DNA of 6,471 bases from Pseudomonadota bacterium (GCA_021795255.1 JAJYPQ010000240.1:1-6471), one strand, 5' to 3'. Numbered from the stretch's first letter, positions 1 to 6,446 are shown. The notes: generated by a model not told the origin, from the letters alone. Numbers and translations are program-made.

Positions 1-101
1 CAACCCAGATACAGGGCCCCTGGCTCGGACTTTTTGGCGACGCCCGCGTGAACGTGCTCATGCTCAATCTGGCCCTACAGAATGCCGAACATGGTCGGTA
101 G
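1..101 (+). CDS. kdpC: KdpC, C-terminal fragment (potassium-transporting ATPase subunit C)
   Basis: Partial gene: the 5' part lies outside the window and the stop is TAG at 99-101. The visible 32 codons (from base 3) contain G-L-F-G-D-A-R-V-N-V-L-M-L-N-L-A-L. This matches the well-conserved KdpC ending, usually written G-x-L-G-E-P-R-V-N-V-L-x-L-N-x-x-L. KdpC is the small single-span subunit of the KdpFABC P-type K+ uptake ATPase in the inner membrane and assists ATP binding by KdpB. The last residues (QNAEHGR) form a short tail past the conserved block. Its presence implies that kdpF/A/B lie to the left, and it anchors the following genes as the regulatory end of a kdp operon. Identification rests on a short but distinctive motif. 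Confidence 0.85.
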   Translation, partial: TQIQGPWLGLFGDARVNVLMLNLALQNAEHGR

Positions 102-110
102 GGCCCCTTA

Positions 111-119
111 TGCTACGAT
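111..119 (+). promoter_or_regulatory. Possible extended -10 promoter element before the short kdpD
   Basis: TGC followed by TACGAT fits an extended -10 box (TGn plus a hexamer matching TATAAT at 4 of 6 positions). It would place a transcript start near base 126, inside the 78-base kdpC-kdpD gap. No clear -35 hexamer is visible at the expected spacing. This is a weak candidate and could be chance. If real, it would let the regulatory genes be expressed independently of the kdp structural genes. Confidence 0.25.
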
Positions 120-132
120 GATGGGGTAGAAA

Positions 133-146
133 CCCTAACATTAGGG
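133..146. repeat. Perfect inverted repeat CCCTAA-CA-TTAGGG (possible operator)
   Basis: Six-base arms separated by CA form a 14-base dyad in the gap between kdpC and the short kdpD, about 14 bases downstream of the possible -10 element. A second small dyad, GGGG-AGA-CCCC, follows at 151-161. No T run follows either one, so they do not look like a terminator. A protein binding site or a 5'-leader hairpin are both possible. The dyad is seen in the sequence; any function is inference. Confidence 0.35.
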
Positions 147-179
147 ATTGGGGGAGACCCCGGACCGCATGCAGACACG

Positions 180-1346
180 ATGAGCGAAATAGAGAATAAG
201 GCGTCCACGGAAGAAGATATTCTGAGGACTCTGAAGGAGCGCGCCGCGGGGCGCCTCAAGATTTATATCGGGTCTGCGGCGGGTGTCGGCAAAACCTACC
301 TGATGCTGCTTGAGGCTCAGCGGCTGCGTAGCGAGGGCGTCGACGTGGTGCTCGGTTATATCGAGACCCATGGCCGGGCCGAGACCATTGCCCAAATCGG
401 GGATTTGGATAAGATTCCTTTGCGTCAGGTCCGCTACCAGGATCGGGTCTTCGAAGAAATGAATTTACCCGCCATTCTTGCCCGTAGGCCGGAAGTGGTT
501 ATCGTCGACGAACTCGCCCATACCAATATCCCCGGCACCGAGCACCCTAAGCGCTATCAAGACGTGGAGGATATCCTAAAGGCGGGTATCAACGTCATTT
601 CGGCTGTGAATATTCAGCATATCGAGAGCTTAAACCCGTATGTCGAGCGCCTCACGGGTGTTAAGGTGCGCGAAACCATACCCGATCGTGTGCTAGCGAT
701 CGCAAGCGAAATCATCAATATCGATCTTTCTGTTGAAGATCACCGCGAACGACTGCGGCGCGGCAAGATTTATCCGACCGAAAAGATCGAAAGTGCGCTG
801 CGCGGGTTCTTCACCCCCGAGAACCTAGCCGCCATGCGTGAAATGGCGCTGAGAGAGGTGGCGAGTAAGGTCGAGTACCAGACCGAAGAGCAACGGCTGT
901 TGCGCGAGGCCGGTCCCTTGCGGCGTCCGGACCGCGTGGTCGTGTGTTTGGGCCCCGACCATGACGCCAATCTGGCTCTTTTGCGGCGCGGCGCGCGGGT
1001 CGCGGGGCGTCTGAATGCCGACTGGTTTGCCGTGACCGTGGTCCGTCCCGAGCTCGCCCCAAGCAAGGCCTTAAGCCCCGTACGCAAAGAGTCCCTGAAG
1101 CTCCAGCGCTTAGCGGAAGACTTGGGTGCCCAGTTTAAGGTTCTCGAGGCCCACAGTGTTTTGGACGCCCTTGTGGGTTTCGTCGAGGAGCACGGCATCA
1201 CGATGGCTATATTCGGTAAGAATCGCCATATGGGCTGGCGGTTGCGTATTTTCAAGTGGCTAACGCTGGAATTCCTTAACCACACGGACGGGGTGGATGT
1301 TCAAATTGTCGATACCGCGGAGCGGGAAGCTCAGGTGCGTAATTAG
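180..1346 (+). CDS. kdpD: Short KdpD: KdpD sensor domain plus Usp domain, without the kinase part
   Basis: A 388-residue soluble protein. Residues about 24-233 form the KdpD N-terminal ATP-binding sensor domain, with Walker A GSAAGVGKT (31-39), the family motif E-T-H-G-R (62-66), Walker B-like VIVDELAHTN (107-116), then P-G-T-x-H-P-K-R and V-N-I-Q-H-x-E-S-L-N. Residues about 251-380 form a universal-stress-protein-type domain ending in F-G-K-N and D-V-Q-I-V-D. Classical KdpD is near 900 residues and continues with four membrane helices, a GAF region and a histidine kinase; all of these are absent. Stand-alone short KdpD proteins are known in some bacteria, for example cyanobacteria. The ATG at 180 is the first in-frame ATG, GTG or TTG after the kdpC stop and leaves a normal-length N-terminus, although Shine-Dalgarno pairing is poor (a GGGGAG lies over 20 bases upstream). 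The gene ends 8 bases before the separate kinase gene, so it probably supplies the Kdp sensing module in trans. That role is inferred from position. Confidence 0.9.
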   Translation: MSEIENKASTEEDILRTLKERAAGRLKIYIGSAAGVGKTYLMLLEAQRLRSEGVDVVLGYIETHGRAETIAQIGDLDKIPLRQVRYQDRVFEEMNLPAILARRPEVVIVDELAHTNIPGTEHPKRYQDVEDILKAGINVISAVNIQHIESLNPYVERLTGVKVRETIPDRVLAIASEIINIDLSVEDHRERLRRGKIYPTEKIESALRGFFTPENLAAMREMALREVASKVEYQTEEQRLLREAGPLRRPDRVVVCLGPDHDANLALLRRGARVAGRLNADWFAVTVVRPELAPSKALSPVRKESLKLQRLAEDLGAQFKVLEAHSVLDALVGFVEEHGITMAIFGKNRHMGWRLRIFKWLTLEFLNHTDGVDVQIVDTAEREAQVRN

Positions 1347-1354
1347 GGTAAGCT

Positions 1355-3160
1355 ATGTTTCGATCACTCAGTAATCGCCTCATTATCGCCATCCTCGCTG
1401 TGGTGTTGCTTCTCGGTATTTTGGGAGCACTCTTGATTTCCCGGATCAGCCAGCTTGGCGAGGTCACGGACGTCATTTTGCAAAGCAACTCACATGCGAT
1501 GGCCGCAATCAGTAAGATGCGCGAGGCCAGCACCGCTTATAGTTTGTCGAGCAAGCACAAGACCCGGGCGCGCTCGATAGCCGTGTTTGCGCGTGCCCTC
1601 CAGCGATCCGAAGACGAGGCCAGAACGCCGCACGTCCAAGGCCTGCTCAAGCGCCTGGGGCGCGACTGGAAGAGCGATAAGCACAAGTCCAGCGCGGCGC
1701 ACCTCGCGCGCGTCAAGTCAGATTTACGGGCCATCAAGGTCGCGAGTCGACGCGCCATAGCCCGCCGCGAGGCCCGCGCCATCCACTCCATCAAGGAGTT
1801 GACGATCTTCGCGGCGCTCGGGCTATCAGCCTCTTTGTTGATTATTTTAATCCTCTCGGTTTGGATGGTGCGGCTCATCTTACGCCCCATGCGGCAATTG
1901 GCGCGCGGGATTCATGAGTTGGGCCCGGGGGGCGGCCATCGCGAAATTGAGCGTTATGGCTTGTCCGAGTTCGATGATCTGACGCGGGAGTTCAATAATC
2001 TGCTGCGACGCCTCGAGAAGCATGAGCGCGGAAACACGGATAAGCTGGTTTATGAAAATGCCAAGATCGACGCCCTGATCAATTCCATCGACGACGGACT
2101 GGTTCTCCTGGATCGTCAAGGGAAAATCCTGCACGTGAACTTCATGGCCGGTATGCTTTTGCAAACAGAACCGAACGAGCTTCTTGGGCGAAACATCAAC
2201 GATTTGAACATTGCGACGCGGTTTTACATCAACCTGCGTAACGCCCTGGTCTCTCTGCGCCGTGAGGATCAAGATGAGCCCCAGTATAGTCGTAATGAAT
2301 TTTCCTTAACCATTCGCGGCCGACTACACTCCTACATCCTAAAGACGGTTCCGTTCCGCGATAAGGGACGGAGCACAATCGGCCTTATCGTCGTGCTTCA
2401 GGACGTCACCGAGTTAAGGCACGCCGAGCAGCAAAGAGGCCAATTGCTGGCGACCCTGTCTCATGAGTTGAAGACCCCCTTGACGAGCTTGAGTCTCAGC
2501 ATTGGGACCCTCTACGAGACCGCTCAGCAGGACCATTATCCCCATCAGATTCGCCAGTTGCTCGATGTTGGCAAAGAAGAAGTTGGGCGACTGACTATGC
2601 TGGTCGAGGATCTTTTGGACGTATCGCGTCCAGATGCGACTAGAACGAGCATTGACTTGAAGCATTTCGAGCTCTGCGAATTCCTGAAGCGGCAAGCACA
2701 CTCCTTCAGATTGCAAGCGGATCTCCAGGACATCGACTTGATCGTCACCTGCGTACCGGATCTCGTTGTGAACGCCGATCCCGTCAAGCTCGGCTGGGTT
2801 TTCAACAACCTGCTTTCCAACGGCTTGCGTCACACCCCGTCTCACGGGCAGATCACCCTATCGGCCGCGGCTTTAGGCCAGGATGACGTGATAGTCGAGG
2901 TGGCGGATACGGGTAGAGGCATTCCCCCGAAGGAACTCCCTCAGATATTCGAGTGGTTCACCCAGGGTGCCACCGATGCCCAGGGCTCGGCCGGGATGGG
3001 TCTTGCGATCGTGCGCGAAATGGTAGAGGCACACGGCGGTCATATCACCGTCGACTCGAAGATCAATGAGGGGACGCGGTTTCGCATCACCTTGCCCCGC
3101 CATCTGACCGACGCGAACCTGCCTTTGCAGCCGGTGGTGCCGCTACCAACGGGGAACTAA
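1355..3160 (+). CDS. Membrane sensor histidine kinase (2TM-HAMP-PAS-HisKA-HATPase), KinB-like
   Basis: A 601-residue inner-membrane kinase. TM1 is at about 9-28, followed by a predicted helical periplasmic domain (about 29-148) rich in Arg/Lys. TM2 is at about 149-175, HAMP at about 173-225 and PAS at about 235-352, beginning I-D-D-G-L-V-L-L-D-R-Q-G. HisKA has the phospho-acceptor His370 in SHELKTP. The ATPase domain shows an N-box (N484, N489), G1 DTGRG (518-522), the F-box IFEWF (531-535) and G2 GMGLAI (547-552), so all catalytic boxes are present. Domain order, size and the PAS start resemble Pseudomonas KinB, the partner of the NtrC-type regulator AlgB. It is unlike the four-helix kinase half of KdpD. 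An AGGG ribosome site lies 6 bases before the ATG. The stop codon is immediately followed by the regulator's ATG, so the two are almost certainly translationally coupled partners. The signal is unknown; K+ limitation or envelope stress is inferred from context. Confidence 0.92.
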   Translation: MFRSLSNRLIIAILAVVLLLGILGALLISRISQLGEVTDVILQSNSHAMAAISKMREASTAYSLSSKHKTRARSIAVFARALQRSEDEARTPHVQGLLKRLGRDWKSDKHKSSAAHLARVKSDLRAIKVASRRAIARREARAIHSIKELTIFAALGLSASLLIILILSVWMVRLILRPMRQLARGIHELGPGGGHREIERYGLSEFDDLTREFNNLLRRLEKHERGNTDKLVYENAKIDALINSIDDGLVLLDRQGKILHVNFMAGMLLQTEPNELLGRNINDLNIATRFYINLRNALVSLRREDQDEPQYSRNEFSLTIRGRLHSYILKTVPFRDKGRSTIGLIVVLQDVTELRHAEQQRGQLLATLSHELKTPLTSLSLSIGTLYETAQQDHYPHQIRQLLDVGKEEVGRLTMLVEDLLDVSRPDATRTSIDLKHFELCEFLKRQAHSFRLQADLQDIDLIVTCVPDLVVNADPVKLGWVFNNLLSNGLRHTPSHGQITLSAAALGQDDVIVEVADTGRGIPPKELPQIFEWFTQGATDAQGSAGMGLAIVREMVEAHGGHITVDSKINEGTRFRITLPRHLTDANLPLQPVVPLPTGN

Positions 3161-4333
3161 ATGCCTTCCGTGCTCATAGTAGATGATGATCGAAAGATTC
3201 GTCTGACTCTCGGAATTTTTTTGGAAAGAAAGGGCTACCGGGTTCGGGACGTGGCCTCGGTTGCGGCGGCGCTGAACGCCTTGAAGGAATATCGGGCGGA
3301 CATTGTCTTGTCCGATCTCAAAATGGAGGGCCAGGGAGGCCTCGAATTATTGGCGGCCATCAAAGCCGACCACCCCACCTTGCCGGTGATTATCATGACC
3401 GCCTACGCGACCGTGGAAAAGGCGGTCGAAGCCATCAAGCTTGGAGCCGCGGATTTCATCGTAAAACCGTTCGTGCCCGCGGAAATCGAGCAGACTCTGG
3501 CGCGGAATATGCGCATGCAAGGACTCGAGGCCGAGAACCGAAGTTTGCGCGAGGCCTTGGGCCAAGGCGAGATACTGACCCGGTCCGAAGGCTTCAAAAG
3601 GACTTTGTCCATGGCCGAGCGATTCGCCCGCAGTGAGGCTACCGTGCTGGTTTTAGGGGAGAGCGGGACGGGTAAAAGTATGCTGGCTCGGCGCATGCAT
3701 GCCGCCAGCGAGCGCCATTCCGGGCCGTTCGTCGAGGTCAATTGCGCGAGTCTCTCGCCGACCATTTTGGAGAGCGAGCTTTTTGGACATTGCAAAGGGG
3801 CTTTTACCGGGGCCATAAAGGATAAGGTAGGGCGATTGGAGGCGGCCCATGGCGGCACCTTGTTTCTCGACGAAATCAGCGAATTGTCCGCCGAAGGGCA
3901 GGCCAAGATTTTACGATTTCTGCAGGATAAGAAGTTTGAACGCGTCGGCGAATTGGACACCCGGGTGGCGGACTCCAGGATTATTGCGGCAACCAACCGC
4001 GATCTCAAGGATCTCGTAAGCGGGGAAGGGTTTCGGGAGGACCTGTATTATCGTTTAAGTGTCGCTGAGGTGATAATGCCCCCTTTGCGCGCTCGCCCGG
4101 AGGACGTGCCGTTTCTGATCGAGCGATTCCTGGCGCAGGCGGCGGGCCGCAATGGCCTTTCGTCGATTCCCGTTATCGAAGATGAGGCTAAGGCCTATCT
4201 GGCCCGCTATAATTGGCCCGGCAATGTTCGAGAGCTTCAGAACATTATCGAACGTTGCGTCATATTAGCGGGCCGCGGGCGTGTGACGGTAGAGCACTTG
4301 CCTGATCGTCTTTTGACGTACTCCGCGTCCTAG
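3161..4333 (+). CDS. NtrC-type sigma-54 response regulator lacking the DNA-binding HTH
   Basis: A 390-residue response regulator. The receiver domain (about 1-120) has the acidic pocket D8/D9, phosphorylation site D52, T80 and K102. The AAA+ sigma-54 interaction domain (about 137-385) has Walker A GESGTGKS (166-173), an intact GAFTGA sigma-54 loop (213-218), Walker B GTLFLDE (232-238), the sensor-I-like motif AATNRDL (276-282), arginine-finger region FREDLYYRL (291-299) and sensor II WPGNVRELQN (352-361). The protein then ends at H-L-P-D-R-L-L-T-Y-S-A-S. NtrC relatives normally continue for about 60-80 residues into a Fis-type helix-turn-helix, which is missing. The sequence after the stop encodes no HTH in any + frame, so a simple frameshift is unlikely. 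It should be phosphorylated by the upstream kinase and remodel sigma-54 polymerase, possibly from solution as proposed for FlgR of Helicobacter or CtcC of Chlamydia. The start abuts the kinase stop. kdp is a plausible target, but this is not shown. Confidence 0.92.
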   Translation: MPSVLIVDDDRKIRLTLGIFLERKGYRVRDVASVAAALNALKEYRADIVLSDLKMEGQGGLELLAAIKADHPTLPVIIMTAYATVEKAVEAIKLGAADFIVKPFVPAEIEQTLARNMRMQGLEAENRSLREALGQGEILTRSEGFKRTLSMAERFARSEATVLVLGESGTGKSMLARRMHAASERHSGPFVEVNCASLSPTILESELFGHCKGAFTGAIKDKVGRLEAAHGGTLFLDEISELSAEGQAKILRFLQDKKFERVGELDTRVADSRIIAATNRDLKDLVSGEGFREDLYYRLSVAEVIMPPLRARPEDVPFLIERFLAQAAGRNGLSSIPVIEDEAKAYLARYNWPGNVRELQNIIERCVILAGRGRVTVEHLPDRLLTYSAS

Positions 4334-4369
4334 TTTTGCTACGTGCCTAGACGACAGGCAATCTACCTC

Positions 4370-4385
4370 AAGGACTCCGGTCTTG
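4370..4385 (+). promoter_or_regulatory. Ribosome binding site supporting a TTG start
   Basis: AAGGA at 4370-4374 lies 8 bases before the TTG at 4383. It decides the start of the beta-barrel gene: initiation here gives M-K-K-L-L-L-V-V-L, a typical signal-peptide beginning. The next usable in-frame starts would cut into the signal peptide. Confidence 0.6.
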
Positions 4386-5219
4386 AAAAAACTATTGCTC
4401 GTGGTGCTCACGGCGGGCGCCATAAGCGGCTCCACATGCGCCCGCAATCGCGAAATATTCTATCTTGATAATAGTGTCTCGATTGGGTATCAGCTGCTCG
4501 GTTTCCATTACGTTGAGCCTAGCGACACCTGCGCTCTGGCTGTTTGTAGTAACGCTACGCCCTCTGGCTATTTCGACCGGGAGTCGGGTTACATTAATGG
4601 TGTGCGCGTGAGCGCGTCCCAATGGGATCCTGTGCGCCATCTGTATGGCCGCATAGCCTATAGCCGGGCGCAGGGCTATGTGACATACCAGGGCTACAGC
4701 CAAGCGGGAACGCCTATTCCGGACGGGGTGTCGGGTACTAATGTCGCGGATTACTCGCTGCGCCTTGGTCCGACCTTTTCGAGCGGGAAGGTGATGGCGG
4801 TTCCGTTTATTCAGTATGGCCACCACTCTTGGAATAGGGTGGTGGGGGTCGGTACGCCCATGTCCTATGAAGAAGACTACCAGAACGAGTACATCGGTTT
4901 CGGGGGGCTTTTTCAGGTGGCGATGACCCGAGGCTTGGTCGGGAGTCTTTATGCCGTGGCCGGGCAAACGCTGAATCCCGCGATTCGGGTCCCAAGCCTG
5001 GGTTTTGCGCAGCCGCTTGGGGTATCGCCGCTCGTGAAGGCCGGGGCTCTTCTGGATTTGCAGATTTCTCGCACCTTCGGTTTCTACGCCGGGGTTCGCT
5101 ACACTCGCTTCTCCTACGGCCAAAGCCCGCTGCAGCAGATAGGTACGCTCATTGTCATGGAGCCCGAGAGCAATACGGCGATGACAAGCTACGAGGGCGG
5201 CCTGCGGCTTTTCTTTTAG
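4383..5219 (+). CDS. Predicted outer-membrane beta-barrel protein of unknown family
   Basis: A 278-residue exported protein starting at TTG. Residues 1-21 look like a signal peptide: K2, K3, a hydrophobic stretch L4-A13, and probable cleavage near A21. C20 is not in a good lipobox, so a lipoprotein is less likely. The rest shows about 8-10 amphipathic beta segments rich in Tyr, Gly and Ser, including stretches near Y-G-R-I-A-Y-S-R, F-G-F-Y-A-G-V-R-Y and a final G-G-L-R-L-F-F. A terminal Phe with alternating hydrophobic residues is the standard outer-membrane barrel insertion signal. Two close cysteines (C-A-L-A-V-C, about 50-55) could form a disulfide in an external loop. The gene lies 49 bases after the response regulator with no clear terminator between them, so it may share that transcript or be its target. 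I do not recognise the family; a porin, an adhesin-like small barrel or an uncharacterised barrel domain are all possible. Confidence 0.75.
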   Translation: MKKLLLVVLTAGAISGSTCARNREIFYLDNSVSIGYQLLGFHYVEPSDTCALAVCSNATPSGYFDRESGYINGVRVSASQWDPVRHLYGRIAYSRAQGYVTYQGYSQAGTPIPDGVSGTNVADYSLRLGPTFSSGKVMAVPFIQYGHHSWNRVVGVGTPMSYEEDYQNEYIGFGGLFQVAMTRGLVGSLYAVAGQTLNPAIRVPSLGFAQPLGVSPLVKAGALLDLQISRTFGFYAGVRYTRFSYGQSPLQQIGTLIVMEPESNTAMTSYEGGLRLFF

Positions 5220-5281
5220 CAAGGGCTCAAGTTCCTCGCCTTGGGTGTAGGGAGAGAGTCAGTACCCGAGAAGCGCAAGAA

Positions 5282-5290
5282 TGCTATCCT
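5282..5290 (+). promoter_or_regulatory. Possible extended -10 promoter for the MarC gene
   Basis: TGC followed by TATCCT fits an extended -10 element (4 of 6 hexamer matches). A start about 7 bases downstream would fall at 5297-5300, on or just before the ATG at 5300, giving a nearly leaderless transcript. This agrees with the absence of a recognisable Shine-Dalgarno sequence before this gene. No convincing -35 box was found. Confidence 0.3.
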
Positions 5291-5299
5291 GACCGCTGT

Positions 5300-5926
5300 A
5301 TGAGCCTATTTGACGTTTTCCTGACATTCCTGGTCGTGGTCGACCCTATCGGGCTTGTTCCGATGTTCGGGGCCATAACGGCCGGGGCCAGCGACGAGTA
5401 TCGGCGGCGCATGGCGGTCAAAGGGGTGTTTATTGCCGCCCTGGTCCTGCTCTTCTTCGCGATCATGGGCTTTGCGGTGCTGCGCATATTAGGGATTGGG
5501 CTGGGGGCCTTTCGTATTGCGGGGGGCATTTTGCTGCTCTTGCTCGCGATCGACATGGTATTTGCCCGGCACTCGGGCCTGCGCTCTACGACCAAGCGCG
5601 AGGCCGAGGAGGCCCGCAGCCGTGATGATATCTCGGTGTTCCCGCTCGCGATTCCACTGATTGCTGGCCCCGGGGCCATGACTACGCTTTTATTGATGTT
5701 GTCGGCCGCCCACGGCCGCCCTGCGGCGGTCGGGGAGGTTCTTGGTATACTGGCGATAGTCCTGATGATTGCGCTCGGGGTATTGCTGCTGTCAGTCAGG
5801 ATACTGGCCTTCATGGGCGAGACCGGCGCCAATGTGGTTACCCGCCTGCTTGGCGTCCTATTGACGGCTTTGGCCGTGCAGTTCGTTTTGACCGGCATAC
5901 AGATCGGCTTGTTGCACGGCTCCTGA
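5300..5926 (+). CDS. MarC/YhgN-family inner-membrane protein (UPF0056)
   Basis: A 208-residue protein with about six membrane helices (roughly 3-24, 39-62, 64-87, 112-135, 145-167, 180-203). Family marks are the N-terminal V-D-P-I-G-L-V-P-M-F (14-23), FRIAGGILLLLLAIDM (71-86), PLAIPLIAGPGAMTT (115-129) and the C-terminal TRLLGVLLTALAVQFV (181-196). Length and the D-P-I-G start resemble YhgN (near 197 aa) more than MarC itself. A charged loop of about 25 residues (R90-D110) separates the two halves, which have the internal-duplication feel of the family. The biochemical role of MarC-type proteins is unsettled; the early link to multiple antibiotic resistance was not upheld. No Shine-Dalgarno sequence is evident. 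The gene is followed after 15 bases by another membrane protein, probably co-transcribed. Confidence 0.9.
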   Translation: MSLFDVFLTFLVVVDPIGLVPMFGAITAGASDEYRRRMAVKGVFIAALVLLFFAIMGFAVLRILGIGLGAFRIAGGILLLLLAIDMVFARHSGLRSTTKREAEEARSRDDISVFPLAIPLIAGPGAMTTLLLMLSAAHGRPAAVGEVLGILAIVLMIALGVLLLSVRILAFMGETGANVVTRLLGVLLTALAVQFVLTGIQIGLLHGS

Positions 5927-5941
5927 AGCGAGGATGAGGTC

Positions 5942-6313
5942 ATGAGCCAAGTTCGTGAGTTCGATGGTAATCGGGAACGTGAGCTGGTCGTCGTGGCCTA
6001 CGCCTTATATGCCGTGGGCCTATTTGGTCTCCTGTTGCCGAGCCTGTTGGCCCTTATCCTCAATTATCAGCGCCGGGACCGCAGCGGACCCTGTTACGGA
6101 AGTCACCACCGTTGGATGATACGAACGTTCTGGTGGGGCATTTTTTGGGGAGCGGTCGGGTTGCTGTTGTTTTTTGTTGTGGTCGGCTACGTGGTACTCG
6201 TGGTTTTAAGTGTGTGGTGGGTCTACCGGGTGATTCGCGGCGCGCTCGCCTTGGCCGACGAAGAGCCGATGCCCCCTTCCCCGCTGCAGATCACCAAAAA
6301 CGGGGGCCCATAG
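5942..6313 (+). CDS. COG3671-like small inner-membrane protein (DUF4870-type)
   Basis: A 123-residue protein with three probable membrane helices (about 15-40, 64-83 and 84-98, the last two nearly continuous). The central loop has N-Y-Q-R-R-D (41-46) and S-H-H-R-W-M-I-R-T-F-W-W-G (54-66), then V-W-W-V-Y-R-V-I-R-G (91-100) and a polar tail. This pattern, N-Y-x-x-R-D, H-x-R-W-x-I-R-T-F-W and Y-R-x-x-R-G, is how I recall the uncharacterised COG3671 membrane family; no function is established. AGGA at 5931-5934 sits 7 bases before the ATG, a good ribosome site. It is likely translated from the same message as the MarC gene 15 bases upstream. The family call rests on remembered motifs. Confidence 0.82.
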   Translation: MSQVREFDGNRERELVVVAYALYAVGLFGLLLPSLLALILNYQRRDRSGPCYGSHHRWMIRTFWWGIFWGAVGLLLFFVVVGYVVLVVLSVWWVYRVIRGALALADEEPMPPSPLQITKNGGP

Positions 6314-6404
6314 GGGCCTATTCTTAGGGAGGGACATCACCGCTTGTGTGGTCCCTGGCGCTCCGGGCGTGAGGGCTTAGTCGCCTAAAGAAATCGCCAG
6401 CCAC

Positions 6405-6432
6405 AAAAAAGGGGCCGCGAAGCGGCCCCTTT
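6405..6432. terminator. Intrinsic terminator hairpin, probably bidirectional
   Basis: An 11-base perfect stem (AAAGGGGCCGC at 6408-6418 with GCGGCCCCTTT at 6422-6432) closes on a GAA loop. On the minus strand the stem is followed by six T (complement of A6405-A6410), an excellent intrinsic terminator. On the + strand the T tract is short (TTT, then C), so it should be weaker in that direction. It sits 90 bases after the COG3671-like gene and just beyond a possible minus-strand stop codon, as expected between convergent genes. Confidence 0.85.
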
Positions 6433-6446
6433 CGTCGTTCCGGCCC

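Noticed and set aside
140..152. 13-base direct repeat ATTAGGGATTGGG, also found at 5488-5500
   Set aside because: The second copy encodes L-G-I-G inside the conserved MarC coding region and there is no further structure around it; chance is the simplest explanation.
4344..4360. Small dyad TGCCT-N7-AGGCA between the regulator and the barrel gene as a terminator
   Set aside because: The stem is only 5 bases and no T run follows, so it is not credible as a terminator; weak as an operator without a second copy.
4334..4382. Sigma-54 (GG-N10-GC) promoter before the barrel gene
   Set aside because: No site with the required GG and GC spacing was found here or in the gaps at 102-179 and 5220-5299; any target promoter of the regulator is probably outside the window.
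4392..5222. 276-codon open frame on the minus strand opposite the beta-barrel gene
   Set aside because: The + strand frame has a ribosome site, signal peptide and barrel ending. The minus frame gives an Arg/His-rich product with no recognisable domain and covers the same bases almost exactly, typical of an antisense shadow in GC-rich DNA.
5220..5243. CAAGG...CCTTG hairpin after the barrel gene as a terminator
   Set aside because: Short stem, long loop and no T tract afterwards.
5284..5943. 219-codon open frame on the minus strand opposite the MarC gene
   Set aside because: The product is rich in Ser, Thr, Ala and Arg, as expected from the complement of a hydrophobic membrane-protein gene, and the + strand gene is clearly MarC-family.
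6330..6356. AGGGAC...GTCCCT inverted repeat after the COG3671-like gene
   Set aside because: Six-base arms with an interrupted inner stem and no T tract. The strong hairpin at 6405-6432 explains termination better.
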